Source: Corinectria fuckeliana (lineage: Eukaryota > Ascomycota > Sordariomycetes > Hypocreales > Nectriaceae). From it: a stretch of 64,000 bases of DNA. The stretch lies in NCBI GenBank assembly GCA_019137255.1, contig WPDH01000074.1, forward strand, positions 682,001 to 746,000. Direction: 5' to 3'. Position 1 is the stretch's first letter. Each line of letters begins with the position of its first letter. A model generated the notes under the pieces. That model was not told where the DNA came from and ran no database searches. It worked only from the letters and a program-made list of their open reading frames with translations. The translations under genes were made by a program, and so were the position numbers. This document shows positions 33,087 to 45,331 of this stretch, one piece after another.

Positions 33087-34649
33087 GTTTGGCTACTTAA
33101 TGGAGGATCTTGGTGCGTGAGAGTGGGAGTGGGAGTGGGAGATATGGTACGGAGAGAGGCGAATGCTGATATGCCCTTTGAAGCCTATGATCAACTCGTG
33201 TTGTTGGCAAGCAAATCACAGAACGTTGTTGGAAGAGAGGGGATATCGTTGAGCCTCAGCAATTCCACTCTTCGCAGTATATGTATGTATGTATGCGTAA
33301 CACCGTTTCATGCCTACTCGATGCCCAAGGTATCGAGCACCACCAGCAACTGCAGCAAACATGCTCGGGAGACACAAGACCGAACACCGCAAGGTACAAA
33401 CACAGAACTACAACCAACATAGTGCAGGTTGCGCTGAAGTGCGGCTGGCCCATCTCCATTGTCGAGAGCAACATTGCCAGTAACCTGGATGGTGAAAGAT
33501 AGTTGCTCACGTGTGCTGGCTCTCGCAATCCAAGCTGAGAAATGTCTGAATACAGTCGCAACAAGGCAGCCCGCTGTCCAAAAGCCACCATAACCTCAAG
33601 CCCATCCAACTACACTCAGTCCCTCGCCAGTCCCGCTCGTCACAAACACCCTGGTCCCCTTCTCGTGACCCACAAACAAAACCTCCCGCCGACCGGCGTC
33701 ACATACAGCGTGGGACAGCCGAGAGTTGGTGCGCGACGAGTCGAAACTCCGACTAGCCCTGCCCATCCACAACTCTTCCGTCAGCGCAGTCACTGAGAAA
33801 GCATTGGAAGAGGGGGAAAGGGGAAAGCAGCGCACCCAGGGTAGTACACGAATCTGCCGTAGACGTTGCCGGGGGCAGAGTGTTGGGCCTTGGAGTATGT
33901 GCGAGAAGCCCATGTCTGAGTACTGTGCGATAGTAGCTGCAAGTTGATATCGATGCAAAGCTGTGTAATCTTAGGTAGCAGCGGAATACAGCACCAAATA
34001 GACACTTCCAACAATCATAGCATCGAAGCAGTTCGTTCTCATTTCCTACTTTATCATCACAATCCTAGTCCTAGCCTCCTAGGGGCTACCTTGCCACTCA
34101 AAAAAGGGCCTTCCTGTGCTCGTCTCCTCATCCAATGACATGGAACCAGCTGCAAGGAGAACTAAACGCGAAAGCTCAAAATGTAAAATACACATTAGCG
34201 ACTAGCGCAACTCCCCATGTCTGGGGACGTTGTGATGCAGCAAGAGTCGTAATCTTGTGTCCTTCCCCAATGCCAATCGGCCTTTGAGGGTGTTCCGTCG
34301 GGTTACCCTGACGCAAGAAATAAGACGCCATGATGCACGGCGGGGAGTATACCGCCTGGGATATATGAAGAATATATGAACAAGGAAAGAAACAAAGGCC
34401 CAAAACCGGCCATAAAATAAAAATAAAAAGTGGAAAAAGTGGGTGAGTGAGTGACAAGAAAGTTTGAAACTGTTATGTGTTGGAAATCATCCCCAGATAT
34501 CGTCCCAGGATCATGAGCAGACAGTGATGCCCCTGTCATGTCTTTGGTATCGCAAAACGCCGGCCTTTTTATCCCCGTTCCCCTCTTGACTCCCTTCGTG
34601 GCAAATTGCCAGTTGCTACATCAGGCAGGCTGAGCGACCCTCGAGTTGC
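33087..34649. other. Intergenic region with short tandem repeats
   Basis: About 1.56 kb. It begins with a GAGTGG-type hexamer repeat (about 33120-33142) just upstream of the CVNH-like start. A short TATG repeat lies near 33280-33295. I see no supportable gene; the right part should contain the 3' UTR of the SH3 gene. Confidence 0.4.
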
Positions 34650-36932
34650 TCAGTATGCCTGACCGGGCACTGGCTTTCTGCCAACGGGACCAGTGGGAGG
34701 TCCAGCAAGGGGGCTTTGACCGGGAGCTTGGCTTGGGTTCATGGGGCTGGGCCCAGGAGGGCTGTTTCGGCGGTTCGCGCCGCTGGGGCTTTGGGATCGG
34801 CCTCCGGGAGGTCCCTGACGAGGGCCAGGCGATTGAGAACGAGGTCCGGGGCTCATTGGGCGTCCAGTGGGAGGTCCCTGGCGAGGTCCAGGTGACTGAG
34901 AACGAGGTCCGGGGCTCATGGGATGTCCGGTAGGGCGCCCCGGGGGGTTCATGGGACGGCCCATAGGGGACTGGCTTCGGCCGCCGTTGGGGGTCATCGG
35001 GCGTCCAGCAGGCGAGGCAGGTCGACCTTGAACCTGCATGCCCTGGGGGGTCATTGGGCGCTGGCCTTGCATGCCTTGAGGAGTCATCGGGCGTTGTCCC
35101 TGCGAGGCCTTGGGTCCTCGTGGGGCCCCTGAAGGGTTAACGGGAGGTCCTGGTCGAGGGCCACCTTGAGCAGGACGGGGCTTGACAGGGCGAGTAGAGA
35201 GGCAGGTTCGGGGAACGACGCCCTGTTGAGAACGATCCAGTCGGATGCAGAGGGCCTGCATATGTGTGTTAGTATCTTGAAAACGAGTCTAGTCAGGAGA
35301 CACTTACCCATCCATCATCGTACTCGTGAAGCATTCGGACAAGGTCACCGGCCTTCAGGCCCAGCTCGTCGTCGAGAGTGGGCTTGAAGTCGAGCTGCAC
35401 GCGGTGGACAGCAGAGTTAACGGGGCCTCCAGCGGCAGCAATGGCAGCGGCGCTTTGAGAAGGAGCGTCGGTGGCGCTAGGGGCTGCGGAATTCATGCTG
35501 AACTCGGTGCCAGCGGGGCTGGGAGGAACAGCGGCGAGAGGAGCGTTAGGAAGAGTAAGATCGAGCTTCTTGGGGCCGTTGGTGCGCATCGACGTCTTAC
35601 GAGCGAGCAACGCAGCGGAAGCCCCAGCAGCGGCTCCCACAGCCACCGGTGGGCCGTTTGCGGTAAGGGGATCGGTAACTGGAGACACGGCGCCAATGGA
35701 AGAGACAGGCGAAACAGGGCCAATCGCACCCTTCTCCATTATGGAGTTAGGGGCGCTCCGGTCGTGGACGCTCTCCTCGATGATGGGAGTAGGCATGCGC
35801 TCAGCCTGCACACCGAACGGGTTGGCGGGATCGATGCTCTGGGCGGTAGACGGACGGTCCCAAGCACTGCCTCCAGGGGCACGGCTAGTCAAAACACCGC
35901 CAGTGGCCGCGCCGGGAACGGCGAGAGCCATGGCAGCACCCTTGCTGGTGCGCTTTTCGAGGTTCCAGTTGGGGAGGAACTGGGTGACGGGTCGGAGACT
36001 GATGCGCGGGGCCTTGGGGTCGGTTCGAGGGACGCTGCTGGGTGCGACAGCCATGGCGGGATTGATGGTGCCATGGAGCTTCTCGTCGTCGTCGTCTTGG
36101 AGTCTCTGCTGCTCGGCCTGCTTGCGGCGTCGGGAGAAAATGAAAAAGACGAGCATGCCGACAACGAAGATACCGCCGAGAACGCCAAAGGCGATGCCGG
36201 CCTTGGTAGCAGCGCTTGAGGTTCCGCTCGACGTGGAAGCTTCGGCGGACGCGCTGGTGCTGGACAGAGTTGATGCAGCAGTGCCATCAGCAGACGTCTC
36301 AAGAGTTGTGGACGCGGAGGCCTGGCCGGTGGCCTTGGCCAAGACGGACTCGATGGACTCGGTATCGGTAGGAACGGTGATCGCAGACGGAACGGTGGTC
36401 GTCTTGGCGCGGACCTTGGAGGTCTTGGTGCTCTTGGTGGTCTCGGCCGACTTTGTGGTTTTGCTTTCCTTCTCAGCTTCCTTCGTCTTCGTCTTCGTCT
36501 TCGTCTTCTCCTTCTCCTTGGTGGTCTCTGCCACCTTCTTTGCCTCGGATGTCGTCTCTTTCTTGTCAGCCTTGGCGGTCTTCGTGGCCTTGGCCTTAGC
36601 AGTGGTCTTGGCTACGTCCTTCTCCGCCGTGCTCTGCTCTTCGCTGGCATCGGAATCCTTCTCGGCCTCCTTGGTGGCCTTTACCGTCTTTCCAACAGTC
36701 GAATAGCCAGCGACATCTCCCTTGAAGGTGGCTGACGCTGTCACGTAGACGGTCTTAACGACGGCTGTGCACAGGTTAGCTTTCTGAACAGACGCGGTTA
36801 CGATCCATCCGGGCTGGAGCGTCCAGTGGTCCTCGGCTCTGGATCGCGGTCGGGAAGTTGCTCACCATCGCGTTGGACGATCTCGTGGTTGAGGCCGACC
36901 CTGCGGTGCAGGTGGCCATGTGCAAGAGGCAT
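34650..36932 (-). CDS. Single-pass membrane protein with cytoplasmic SH3 domain and proline-rich repeat tail
   Basis: Exons (complement) 36932-36866, 36764-35308 and 35255-34650; 709 residues. It starts MPLAHGHLHRRVGLNHEIVQ, then VKTVYVTASATFKG. A Lys/Thr/Ala-rich presumably extracellular region (with KTKTKTK from a TCTTCG-like repeat near 36484-36515) leads to one transmembrane helix at about 211-232 (AGIAFGVLGGIFVVGMLVFF), followed by SRRRK. The SH3 domain (about 475-530) is split by intron 2: VQLDFKPTLDDELGLKAGDL, EYDDGW, then ALCIRLDRSQQGVVPRTCL. The C-terminal ~170 residues are Pro/Gly/Ser-rich with GRPM, QRPMTPQGMQ and SPGPRSQ repeats. Topology resembles yeast Fus1 (outside, membrane, SH3), but homology to Fus1 is not claimed. 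A role in polarity, wall sensing or fusion is inference. Confidence 0.85.
34806..35100. repeat. Intragenic tandem repeats in the SH3 protein tail
   Basis: Two copies of a 63-bp unit (about 34806-34868 and 34869-34931) encode GRPMSPGPRSQSPGPRQGPP with small changes. Two copies of a 33-bp unit (about 35030-35095) encode GQRPMTPQGMQ. Both keep frame, so copy-number change would alter tail length without breaking the protein. Confidence 0.7.
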
Positions 36933-38225
36933 GTTGTTGAAAGTTCAGAGTCGCAACGCAAACCCGGGTGAGTGGTAGAAGCTGAGAGTCGACGTAAGAC
37001 GAATAACGAATTAACGAAATAGTAGTCCAGACAGGCGGGCGTGTCGCTCTGTTATCGCCGGTAGTGGGGGAGGCTGGTGATTGTGTCTAGTCGTGGGCTG
37101 GAATGGAGGGCGGCAGACTAAACCAGAGTGCGATAAAGGCGGAGGTCGGTAGCAAAGAATGGATGGCCTCGAGTACCAAAGCCGAAAGTGGGTTGATCGG
37201 AGGGCGGCGGCAGTGTCTTAAGTGAACGGCGCAGTGTTCAAAACGAAGGCGAAGTCGTTGATGGACCAGGTGCCAAACAGGTGAGAGAGAGGTAAAAGGT
37301 GACGAGGTGTTGTTGTTGAGTGTAACGGGCGAGAACAAATATGGACGATCGGGCCGGGATCTTGGAGAGTAAACAGCACACGACCGGGTGGATGGATTCG
37401 TAAAAATAGCGCCAGGCAAAAAGAGGGTGGGAAACGAATGGACGAACTGACACGGCACGGGCGACGACGAGCGAAGGAGCCGTGGAGTAACAGTTCTTGA
37501 GGAGGAGGAGTTGAGGGGGAGGTAAATGTGGTGAGGGGAGAAGGTGAGGATGGTGGTGAGAGGGAAGAAGAGGACGGGACGGGAGGGAAAAGGCGCCAAA
37601 GCGGGTGGGTAATAGCCCTGTGAGCAGGAAACGATGGATTGCCCAGGTTGGCAGAGAACGAGGACGTCGGCCATTCAGCTTTCAGCGCGAAGGCTGCGTT
37701 ACCCTGGTTAGACTAGCTCCAAGGGCCGTTTCTTTGTGCTCCGGTCTGTACCTGCATCACAGAAAACATCCTTGTGCAACCCTCACTGTTTGTTCCAATG
37801 GCGGGATGAATGCCCTGCACAGCAGTCAACCACAGTGGAGCACAGCCATCATGATTACCATGTACTATGTATGTATCAGTATCGCATCACCGAACGAATT
37901 ATGCTAACCAGTCCCAATTCGACAGGGCGGGCTTTTTTTAGGCTGGCCGGCCACAGGTGGGGAGACACGCAAGAAAATATGAAATGAGCATTGGATGGTG
38001 CATGCATTCAGATGAAGATCAACAGTGGCACAAGTCGAATCCGACCGATGCCTCGGCGACACAGTGCAGACACGAACAGGGAGAAGCGCGTCAAGGCCCC
38101 AACGGGGGCTCAGAAGGGGTCTGAACAGGGGTGTCTCAGGCCGCTCACGCCAGCCGCCAGGGACCGGAGTCGCGTGATTGGTTTGCTCCACCCCTTGTAA
38201 AATTGGGTTTACTCCGTATGCACAC

Positions 38226-38235
38226 TACCTAGGTA
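38226..38235. repeat. TACCTAGGTA palindrome (copy 1)
   Basis: Perfect 10-bp palindrome. Identical copies are at 43080-43089 (IDH2 intron 1) and 49865-49874. Near-copies are at about 32312-32320 and 50438-50448. Confidence 0.8.
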
Positions 38236-38395
38236 TCTAGCCAGGAACCGCGAAGGCGCTGGCCAATCAGCGTTAGGATAGCTCGCACTGTTAAAGTCGG
38301 GCTCTAGGACCGCAAATCCCACGGTGTTGAATTCAGCCCGTATTTCCGCTGCCTAAAGCCTGAAGGATTCCTAGCCCTGGAGCTGGCTTGATTTC

Positions 38396-38600
38396 TTAAT
38401 AGGAATTACCCACCATTCCTTCAACTTCCCTGTCTCTTTTTCCACCATCTTGAACAGCATCCAAAAACCTCCTGGCTTCGTTGACAGCCCAGCCCACGGG
38501 GTCAAAGAGGCTGCCATCGACCTTCACGGTTGGTCTAGGTCCATCAGCGGCTCGGAGACTACGGGGATCAGCAGCCAATTTGATGTCTCGGTGAGAAACT
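38396..38600 (-). other. Possible small coding fragment, unidentified
   Basis: Minus-strand frame ending with TAA at 38396. It reads HRDIKLAADPRSLRAADGPR, then PTVKVDGSLFDPVGWAVNEA and RRFLDAVQDGGKRDREVEG. Composition and codon use look protein-like and unlike surrounding frames, but no ATG lies in frame before the isolated stretch and I recognise no family. It may be the last exon of an unseen gene or a decayed fragment. Confidence 0.25.
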
Positions 38601-41600
38601 GAGAACTACTAGTAGTAGAAATCGACATCCAGCTCTTCATACATTGTACTCCGTACTATGTACACACTCATCACTGAATGGAACAGGTTGAGCTCAACGT
38701 ATCCAATCCAAAGCCTCTGTTTCGTACGTGCATCTTCTTCCGCTGCACTGTCTGCCCAACGTTCTCTGCTACATAACTGGACTCCCGTCTAGTAATTATT
38801 GCAATGGCCTCATCAGGATCCTCAGCTGCGCTCTACTACCTACTAGGCCTACGTACTAATAAGTAGATGCCCAGCCTACCCAAACCCTCAAGTCTTCAGC
38901 TTCAGTTCCCACCCGTCCAACATCTCCAACTCCGTCGTCTTCCACCCCCGGAAAACCCCTCCCAAAACGGTACATACCTCCTCTGTCTGCACTGACGCCA
39001 CTCGCTCTCCCATCTTCCCATCCATGGCCCCCCCGAGCTAGCCAGGGCCATGGGCATGAAACACGGCGAACCCACGCCGATCTTCCCCTCCCCGAATAGC
39101 GCGTCATCCACCCGGCTAACTAGTTGTATTCGTCCCCCATGCCGAAATGAGGACACTTCCAGCTGTGCCGTTTGGTCCTTTGCCGCATCGTGGGAGTCTC
39201 TGCGCACTTCCCCGGGCTGGTTGGCCCTGGTCCCGACCGTCTGTTGGCGAGGATGATACGTACGCAGCCCGGAGAGTGAGTGGCCTTGCTGGTGGGCTGG
39301 TTGCCATCTCTGGCAGCCTTCTCCGAGCACGAAGCTGTTTTGTCTAAATGCGAAGCATCCAATTAAGCAAGATGCGTGCTCATACGAAGCTGCGGAAAAT
39401 AACGTGCATTCGTCGGGTACTTCTGTCGTTGTCGCCGTGCAAACCTGGGGAGGCCAACCCCATATGAACGCACACTTGCGATCATCGTTTTCCCCGACCA
39501 ACTTACATCGTACATACATACTAGGCTATTATGTGGTAATTAATACGCCACAATTAATTACAGCCCAGCTCAACATGCCCACAAGACACGGCCCGACCGC
39601 GATTGCATACCTCGGAGCCTCACACATTAGACAAAAGCCCGCCGCCGTGTTGCCCATGGTCCTACCGGCCCGTACCTTGCTGTTTCAACTTGACAGGTTG
39701 CCAGGCAAACGAGCCACGGCACTTCAATCAACGTGTTGGACCTCCAGCTGCCAACCCCGGTGTTTCAACTCCAGTTCAGCTCACTGGGTCGAGGCCTTCC
39801 CGGGGACATGTCAAGCAGGGATCCATGATTGACAGTGCAGCTGTAGTTGCTGCAAGGAGAGCTTTCGATGGGGCACATGGAGCAGCCCAACAATGGGCTT
39901 TGCGCAGAGTCTCATTTCGAATCGGTCTCATCTTGAGCCAGATACTCAGAGGCCGTGGCCGGTTGCCTCCAAAGCCCGTTGATGAGGGCTTCTTTGTCTC
40001 ATGGTTGGACACATGGAGTTGGAGTTGGACGGCGCATTCAGACTGAACTGAATAAGATGTGGCTGGCGAGAGCTAGGTGATTAGGTAGGGAGCTTCATGA
40101 CTCAGTTACCTTTGAGACAGACCTTTGAGACAGCGCACGCATCCCTTGCCTGTCATGTCTCAGTGCCACATCCGCTTTCCCGCTGCTAACATTATTTTTG
40201 GAACTGCGTCTCGATCATAATATCGTAGCATCACCCAAGAACAAAAGCAAGACTGCCCAGCAACGCTTACAGGACGAAAGGATCTAGGAAGGCGTCGCGA
40301 ATATATCTGAGTCAACTTCAAAAGCATGTTCTGATCAAATTGATGCGTGGCTTGACAGAAGTCGAGGGTAGGTAGCCACCGAGAGAGTTAAGGGTGCGCA
40401 GACTCAGCACAGTGTAGGTCATGAATCCCATCCGTCGCTCCACATCCTCCCCAACAATCTCAGCTGAGTATCTATCAGTCGCTCAGCACGATCTGTTCGA
40501 GGAATCAGTTCCGTGATAATACATACTCTGAGCCTTACAGTCCCACCCTTTGTGCGTGGGACTGAGAGTGAGAGCGACAGCGCATTGTTGTCCCAATGGC
40601 CATGGAAAAGCTTGAAGGGACCACAGGGCTGTAGACACACAAGCATGCGTTCTTCCCTGTCGCACTTCCTGCCTTGACGATGCCTGAAGGAACACGAAGC
40701 CGTAGATAGTCGGCGTGTGTATGAGATTTTCTAGGATTTTGGTGCCAAGGGGGCACGAACGCGAAGACAGTTACACAGTAACAAATACCAGTCTCTCCAC
40801 AAGTCGTCTACTTGGACCATCTTGGTTGTTTGACACAAGCACAAGAAGCTGAACACGTATCAACAGCTTTCTACGTTCTATGCTTGAGATTGAGCAGCCA
40901 GTCGAGCAGTTATGACATTCATCTATCGGACTTAGGTACGCGTGTTGTCCGAAGAGCTTGCCATTTGAGAACCCTTTCATTTTCCGGGGGCCTGCTGCAA
41001 GTCCGCCGCCTCAACGAGGGAGAAAGAGCGGCAGGTAGGGGGATAACTTCTTCTCGGTCGTACTTTCAGCTGTAACTAAACCTCTGTGACAAATACAGAG
41101 ACATATTTGACGCCACATATCTTTGGAGCGGTTTCAAGATGATTTCGGAAAATGGATGGCAGCATTATAGCAACGTAAGCGTAGGCTCGGGGTTGGAAGA
41201 TATCAAACGTACCCAACTATCGTTTCGAGAGTGATAGGTGCAAGGCGGATGTGTGTGTGCGGACTCGATGTGCTTCCGTGTTGTAGAGAGACAGCCAAGG
41301 GCTATGCCCAGCGTAGTACAGTCTTCTTCCTGAAGAAGAGGAGGCTTTGCTTGGGAGGCGCGGGTGGTCGCGCTTGCAGTCTCGTCCCTGATGGAGAGTT
41401 TACACGGTGACGCCTCGTAACGAAGGAACGGTGCATATCTTGTCCAGGGTAACGCAAGGCTTCGGGAAATCTTCAGGTCAACTCAACTTGTCCAACCTCT
41501 CACATCGAAATTGGATCTTGGCGGAAATCGTACCGCCCTCAATCGCTTCATAACATCTTGCAGTACCTTCCAACCTTGAAGATGACTCTCGAACCCACCC

Positions 41601-42968
41601 CCTTAAACAGTTTCTCTCATTTGCCGTATCCTTGAGTTAGATTCGGGAAAAGTAAGTTAGGAAGCTTGGTTACAGGGTAGATATAAGCCACCGCTTTGGA
41701 GCATCCGAGGGCTTGTTTCTTTTTTACGTCGTCGAAGACAAACAGGCTCTGCATATGTAACTGACACTTGAGTCGCAGGACAAAAGATCTACATCAGAAC
41801 TTGAAGGTACATTGGGAGGCAACTTTATATCACTCAAAGTGCAATATAGTGATGAGTTGACGAGGAGAAGGAGGAATCTGACCCGTTCCATTCCGTGCTG
41901 CATGATTGGCAGGTAGATAGCCTACCCTGTCTTTCACTCAAGTTGCCTGAAAGGAGTATATAGTGTGTTTTCCATTATTTACACTTGTGTCTGGCCGATG
42001 CCTTGTGTCATTGGATCATAAGCCATGCAGGCCGAAGAAAGGTAGGTGGCCAGCTGTCGGACAACTACCAATCACGACGCAGCTGGAGCACTTTGCCAAC
42101 TTGAACGTTACATACCTTGTGCATTGAAAGCATGATGGACCTTGGCGTCTCTTGACGTTGTATTCGATCAACACCATACAAGACTTGTCACTGTCAATAT
42201 TATCCTAGATGACATTGGAAACAAGGACAAGCAGGAGAAGGTGCTCGAGGCTAGTGCGTCGGGACAAGCTGTCTGTCCGTCTCGACTTAGGTAACAAGCT
42301 AGCTCTGTATCAAGCCATGAACTCGGCCATTGAAAGGTCAGCTGTAAGATATGATACCTTCCAAATTAATCCATGAATACCTATCATTACGAACCCCCCT
42401 CAGTCCGCTCGCTGCGTGGAGATGCTATTATTCCTAGCCCTCGTTCACGACTCCGAATACCCAACCAGTTCTCCAGCCTCTCAAAGTCCTAGCCGCCCAG
42501 CTTCTACAACCCAACTATTCTGTCAGCGACGGAGCTTGTCGCCGCGCCACGGGGTCAGCTAAGCGCGAGCTGTGGCTGGTGCACGCACGGAGGTGGCGGC
42601 GGGTGCCTCCAACCGGGCCACCCACCCACCGGGCTACCACCGGCTCGGAGCGTCGCACGCGGAACTCCGGCGGCTCCGAGGCTTGTAGCCGAACGAAGAA
42701 GCAAGAAAAGCCGCGGAAAAGTGGAGGAAGTGGGCACGGCGCCACACTTTTGCAGTGGCTGGAGCAAGCCTGCCGCTGGGGGTTTGTGGTGCTCGGTTGG
42801 TTGGTTGGTTGCATTGGGGGTGCCCTTCCAGAGAAACTTCAAAACTTCCCTCTCGATCCAAACGGTTTTTATTTATTTATCCACCTCCTCCTCCCCTCCC
42901 CTCTCTTCGCTTTCGGCCCGTTGCTTCTTCGAGTCCCCGGTTGCCCTACGACTCGCTCATCCTTCACA

Positions 42969-44453
42969 ATGCTGGCCATTCGAGCCCTCTCGAGCCCTGT
43001 CTCCAGGCAGGCCCTGCGCGCAGCTCCCCGCGCGGCTGCGACCTGGGCTGTCTACGTAAGTGAAACCGCATAGATAGCTTACCTAGGTACCCAATGCTAA
43101 GCCGAGACTCCCGCTACAGAACCGATGCTACTCGACCGCCGGTGACAAGGTCGCCAAGTACAACGGCACCAAGGACTCCAAGGTACGTCGGCGCCTGGTG
43201 GAAGCAGCCCCGGCATTCAAAATCACTCAGCTGCGATGTCTCCTCGGCCTGCTAACACCACGCTCAGGGCAACTTCCTCGTCAGCTTGATCGAGGGCGAC
43301 GGCATCGGCCCCGAGATCTCCCAGTCCGTCAAGGACATCTTCGCCGCCGCCAAGGTATGTGCGCTCTCTACGCTCTCTCCACCGCCGAGAACTCCTCTCC
43401 GTGGTATCCTCTCCGCGTCATCCTCTCCGTGTAAGCTGCGATGCACTCTCACTGACACACACGCCCAAAGACTCCCATTGCCTGGGAGCCCGTCGACGTC
43501 ACCCCCATCCTCAAGGACGGCAAGACCGCCATTCCCGACGCCGCCATCGAGAACATCAAGAAGAACAAGATTGCCCTCAAGGGTCCCCTCGCCGTATGTA
43601 CCCCCGGGCGCCAAACCCCATCGCCGTCTCCGCCTCTCTCTAATCCCGCTCGCTCCGATAGACTCCCATTGGCAAGGGCCACGTCTCGCTCAACCTCACC
43701 CTCCGACGAACCTTCAACCTCTTCGCCAACCTGCGACCCTGCCGCTCCGTCGCCGGCTTCAAGACCCCCTACGACAACGTCAACACCGTCCTGATCCGAG
43801 AGAACACTGAGGGCGAATACTCCGGCATCGAGCACGTCGTCGTCGATGGCGTCGTCCAGAGCATCAAGCTCATCACCCGCGAGGCCAGCGAGCGTGTCCT
43901 GCGATACGCCTTCCAACACGCCGAGTCCATTGGCCGCAAGAAGGTCCGCGTTGTCCACAAGGCTACCATCATGAAGCTCTCCGACGGCCTCTTCCTCAAG
44001 GTGGCCCAGGACGTGGCCAAGGATTTCCCCGGCATCGAGTTCGACGCCGAGCTGCTCGACAACAGCTGCCTGAAGATGGTGACCGATCCTACCCCCTACA
44101 ACGACAAGGTCCTCGTCATGCCCAACCTCTACGGCGACATTCTCTCCGACATGTGCGCCGGCCTCATCGGCGGTCTCGGCCTCACGCCCTCGGGCAACAT
44201 CGGAGACGAGTGCTCCATCTTCGAGGCCGTCCACGGCTCTGCCCCCGACATCGCCGGCAAGGGTCTGGCCAACCCTACCGCCCTGCTCCTCAGCTCCATC
44301 ATGATGCTGAGACACATGGGCCTGACCGAGCACGCCGCCCGCATCGAGACGGCCATCTTTGATACCCTGGCCGAGGGCAAGGCCCTCACCGGCGACCTTG
44401 GCGGCAAGGCCAAGACCAACGACTACGCCCAGGCCATCATCTCGAGGTTGTAG
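42969..44453 (+). CDS. idh2: NAD-dependent isocitrate dehydrogenase subunit 2, mitochondrial
   Basis: Exons 42969-43055, 43120-43182, 43268-43354, 43471-43593 and 43662-44453; 383 residues; all introns are phase 0. MLAIRALSSPVSRQALRAAP is an arginine-rich mitochondrial presequence. The mature part opens NFLVSLIEGDGIGPEISQSV, then LKGPLATPIGKGHVSLNLTL, where the substrate-binding serine and arginines lie. It continues with IRENTEGEYSGIEH (active-site tyrosine), VVHKATIMK (catalytic lysine) and the family signature NLYGDILSDMCAGLIGG, ending FEAVHGSAPDIAGKGLANPT. Family knowledge: with Idh1 it forms the allosteric octamer that oxidises isocitrate to 2-oxoglutarate in the TCA cycle; Idh2 is the catalytic subunit. 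The sequence follows Idh2 and not Idh1 in the GKGHxSLNLTLR block. Codon use is strongly C-ending, as in highly expressed genes. Confidence 0.96.
43080..43089. repeat. TACCTAGGTA palindrome (copy 2, in IDH2 intron 1)
   Basis: The same 10-bp palindrome inside the first IDH2 intron, 30 bp before the acceptor. Confidence 0.8.
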
Positions 44454-45331
44454 ATGCAAGACTAGATACCTGCTGCTTCCGGTGTGCACGTCTGTTTGAT
44501 GAGGGTAGTATTTATGTAACTGTACCAACCAATCCTAGATTAAGGCACGGCGAAATGATTATTTGAAGATTCACCTAGCCTCTCTCCCCCTCCGTCTGAT
44601 GTGCCTCAAAAGGTTTGAACTTGCTAACCCAATATTCTTACCAACTCTGGACTCGTGTGATTAGATGGCTACCAGAGCAGTTTTGGCCGCTTTCAACGCA
44701 ATGTATCCATTGTATCTCTGCACTCGCACTCAATCACCCAGTTCACCTTTATCGAGAGGTGTCAACACGAGTCTAGCATGCAACCCCTCCTACCCTACAA
44801 GCGTGTCGAATAGAACCAAGAAGATTCAAGAGGTCCGTGTTCCCGATCTCTACAGTTATACTACGCGGACGCAAAGCTGAGTAAAAACAAAGAGAACAAA
44901 ATTGTAGGCAACATACAACTTGTGAATTGATGTCCAACTCCGGGCGCCGTGTTTTTTTTTTGTGCCCTGCAGACATGTCATGATGCAGCCCGCCAACAAA
45001 GCAATATACAGACCCCACTGATCATGCACATCATCACGTCAACCTGCAAACTAAGCAAACCACGCTGCGACAGCATGTCGAGTATTATCCTAACGCTTCG
45101 TAACGTACACATGCGTACGGATATGTCCAATCGCTGTTTCGAATCCGTCACCCAGGGATATTCCGTGTGCCTTGATAGGCCATGCTTTGCCGGCCCCGTA
45201 CCTATGATCCAAAAATGCCGACAGGATTCCACGTACGCCAGTTCGTAACCCAGTAATCTCCCAAACATGAGGTTTCTCCGCTCCATCCTCGCATCCTTCT
45301 AGTGCTCTTCAAAAGCCCATTCAAGTCAACC
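44454..45331. other. Convergent intergenic space
   Basis: About 880 bp between IDH2 and the F-box gene, which converge. It has no supportable gene. A T-run lies near 44951-44960. Confidence 0.4.

Larger units (their letters stand above)
36933..42968. other. Gene-poor 6-kb intergenic region
   Basis: The longest stretch without a convincing gene. The left part (36933-37680) should be the promoter and leader of the SH3 gene. An open frame on the minus strand at 37674-37087 (195 codons) has biased, low-complexity composition and no recognisable domain. The central part (38600-42400) is moderately AT-rich with many in-frame stops. A TACCTAGGTA palindrome is at 38226-38235 and a duplicated CTTTGAGACA word is at about 40112-40133. 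The right end (42560-42960) has a GGTT repeat and a long pyrimidine tract before IDH2, which look like its core promoter. Confidence 0.45.

Noticed and set aside
38902..39519. 205-codon minus-strand frame in the gene-poor region
   Set aside because: Cys/Trp/Arg-rich with no domain, and codon use like its neighbouring non-coding frames. Kept out of the gene list.
43449..44528. 359-codon frame antisense to IDH2
   Set aside because: A shadow of the C-ending codon use of IDH2; Val/Gly/Asp-rich with no recognisable motif.
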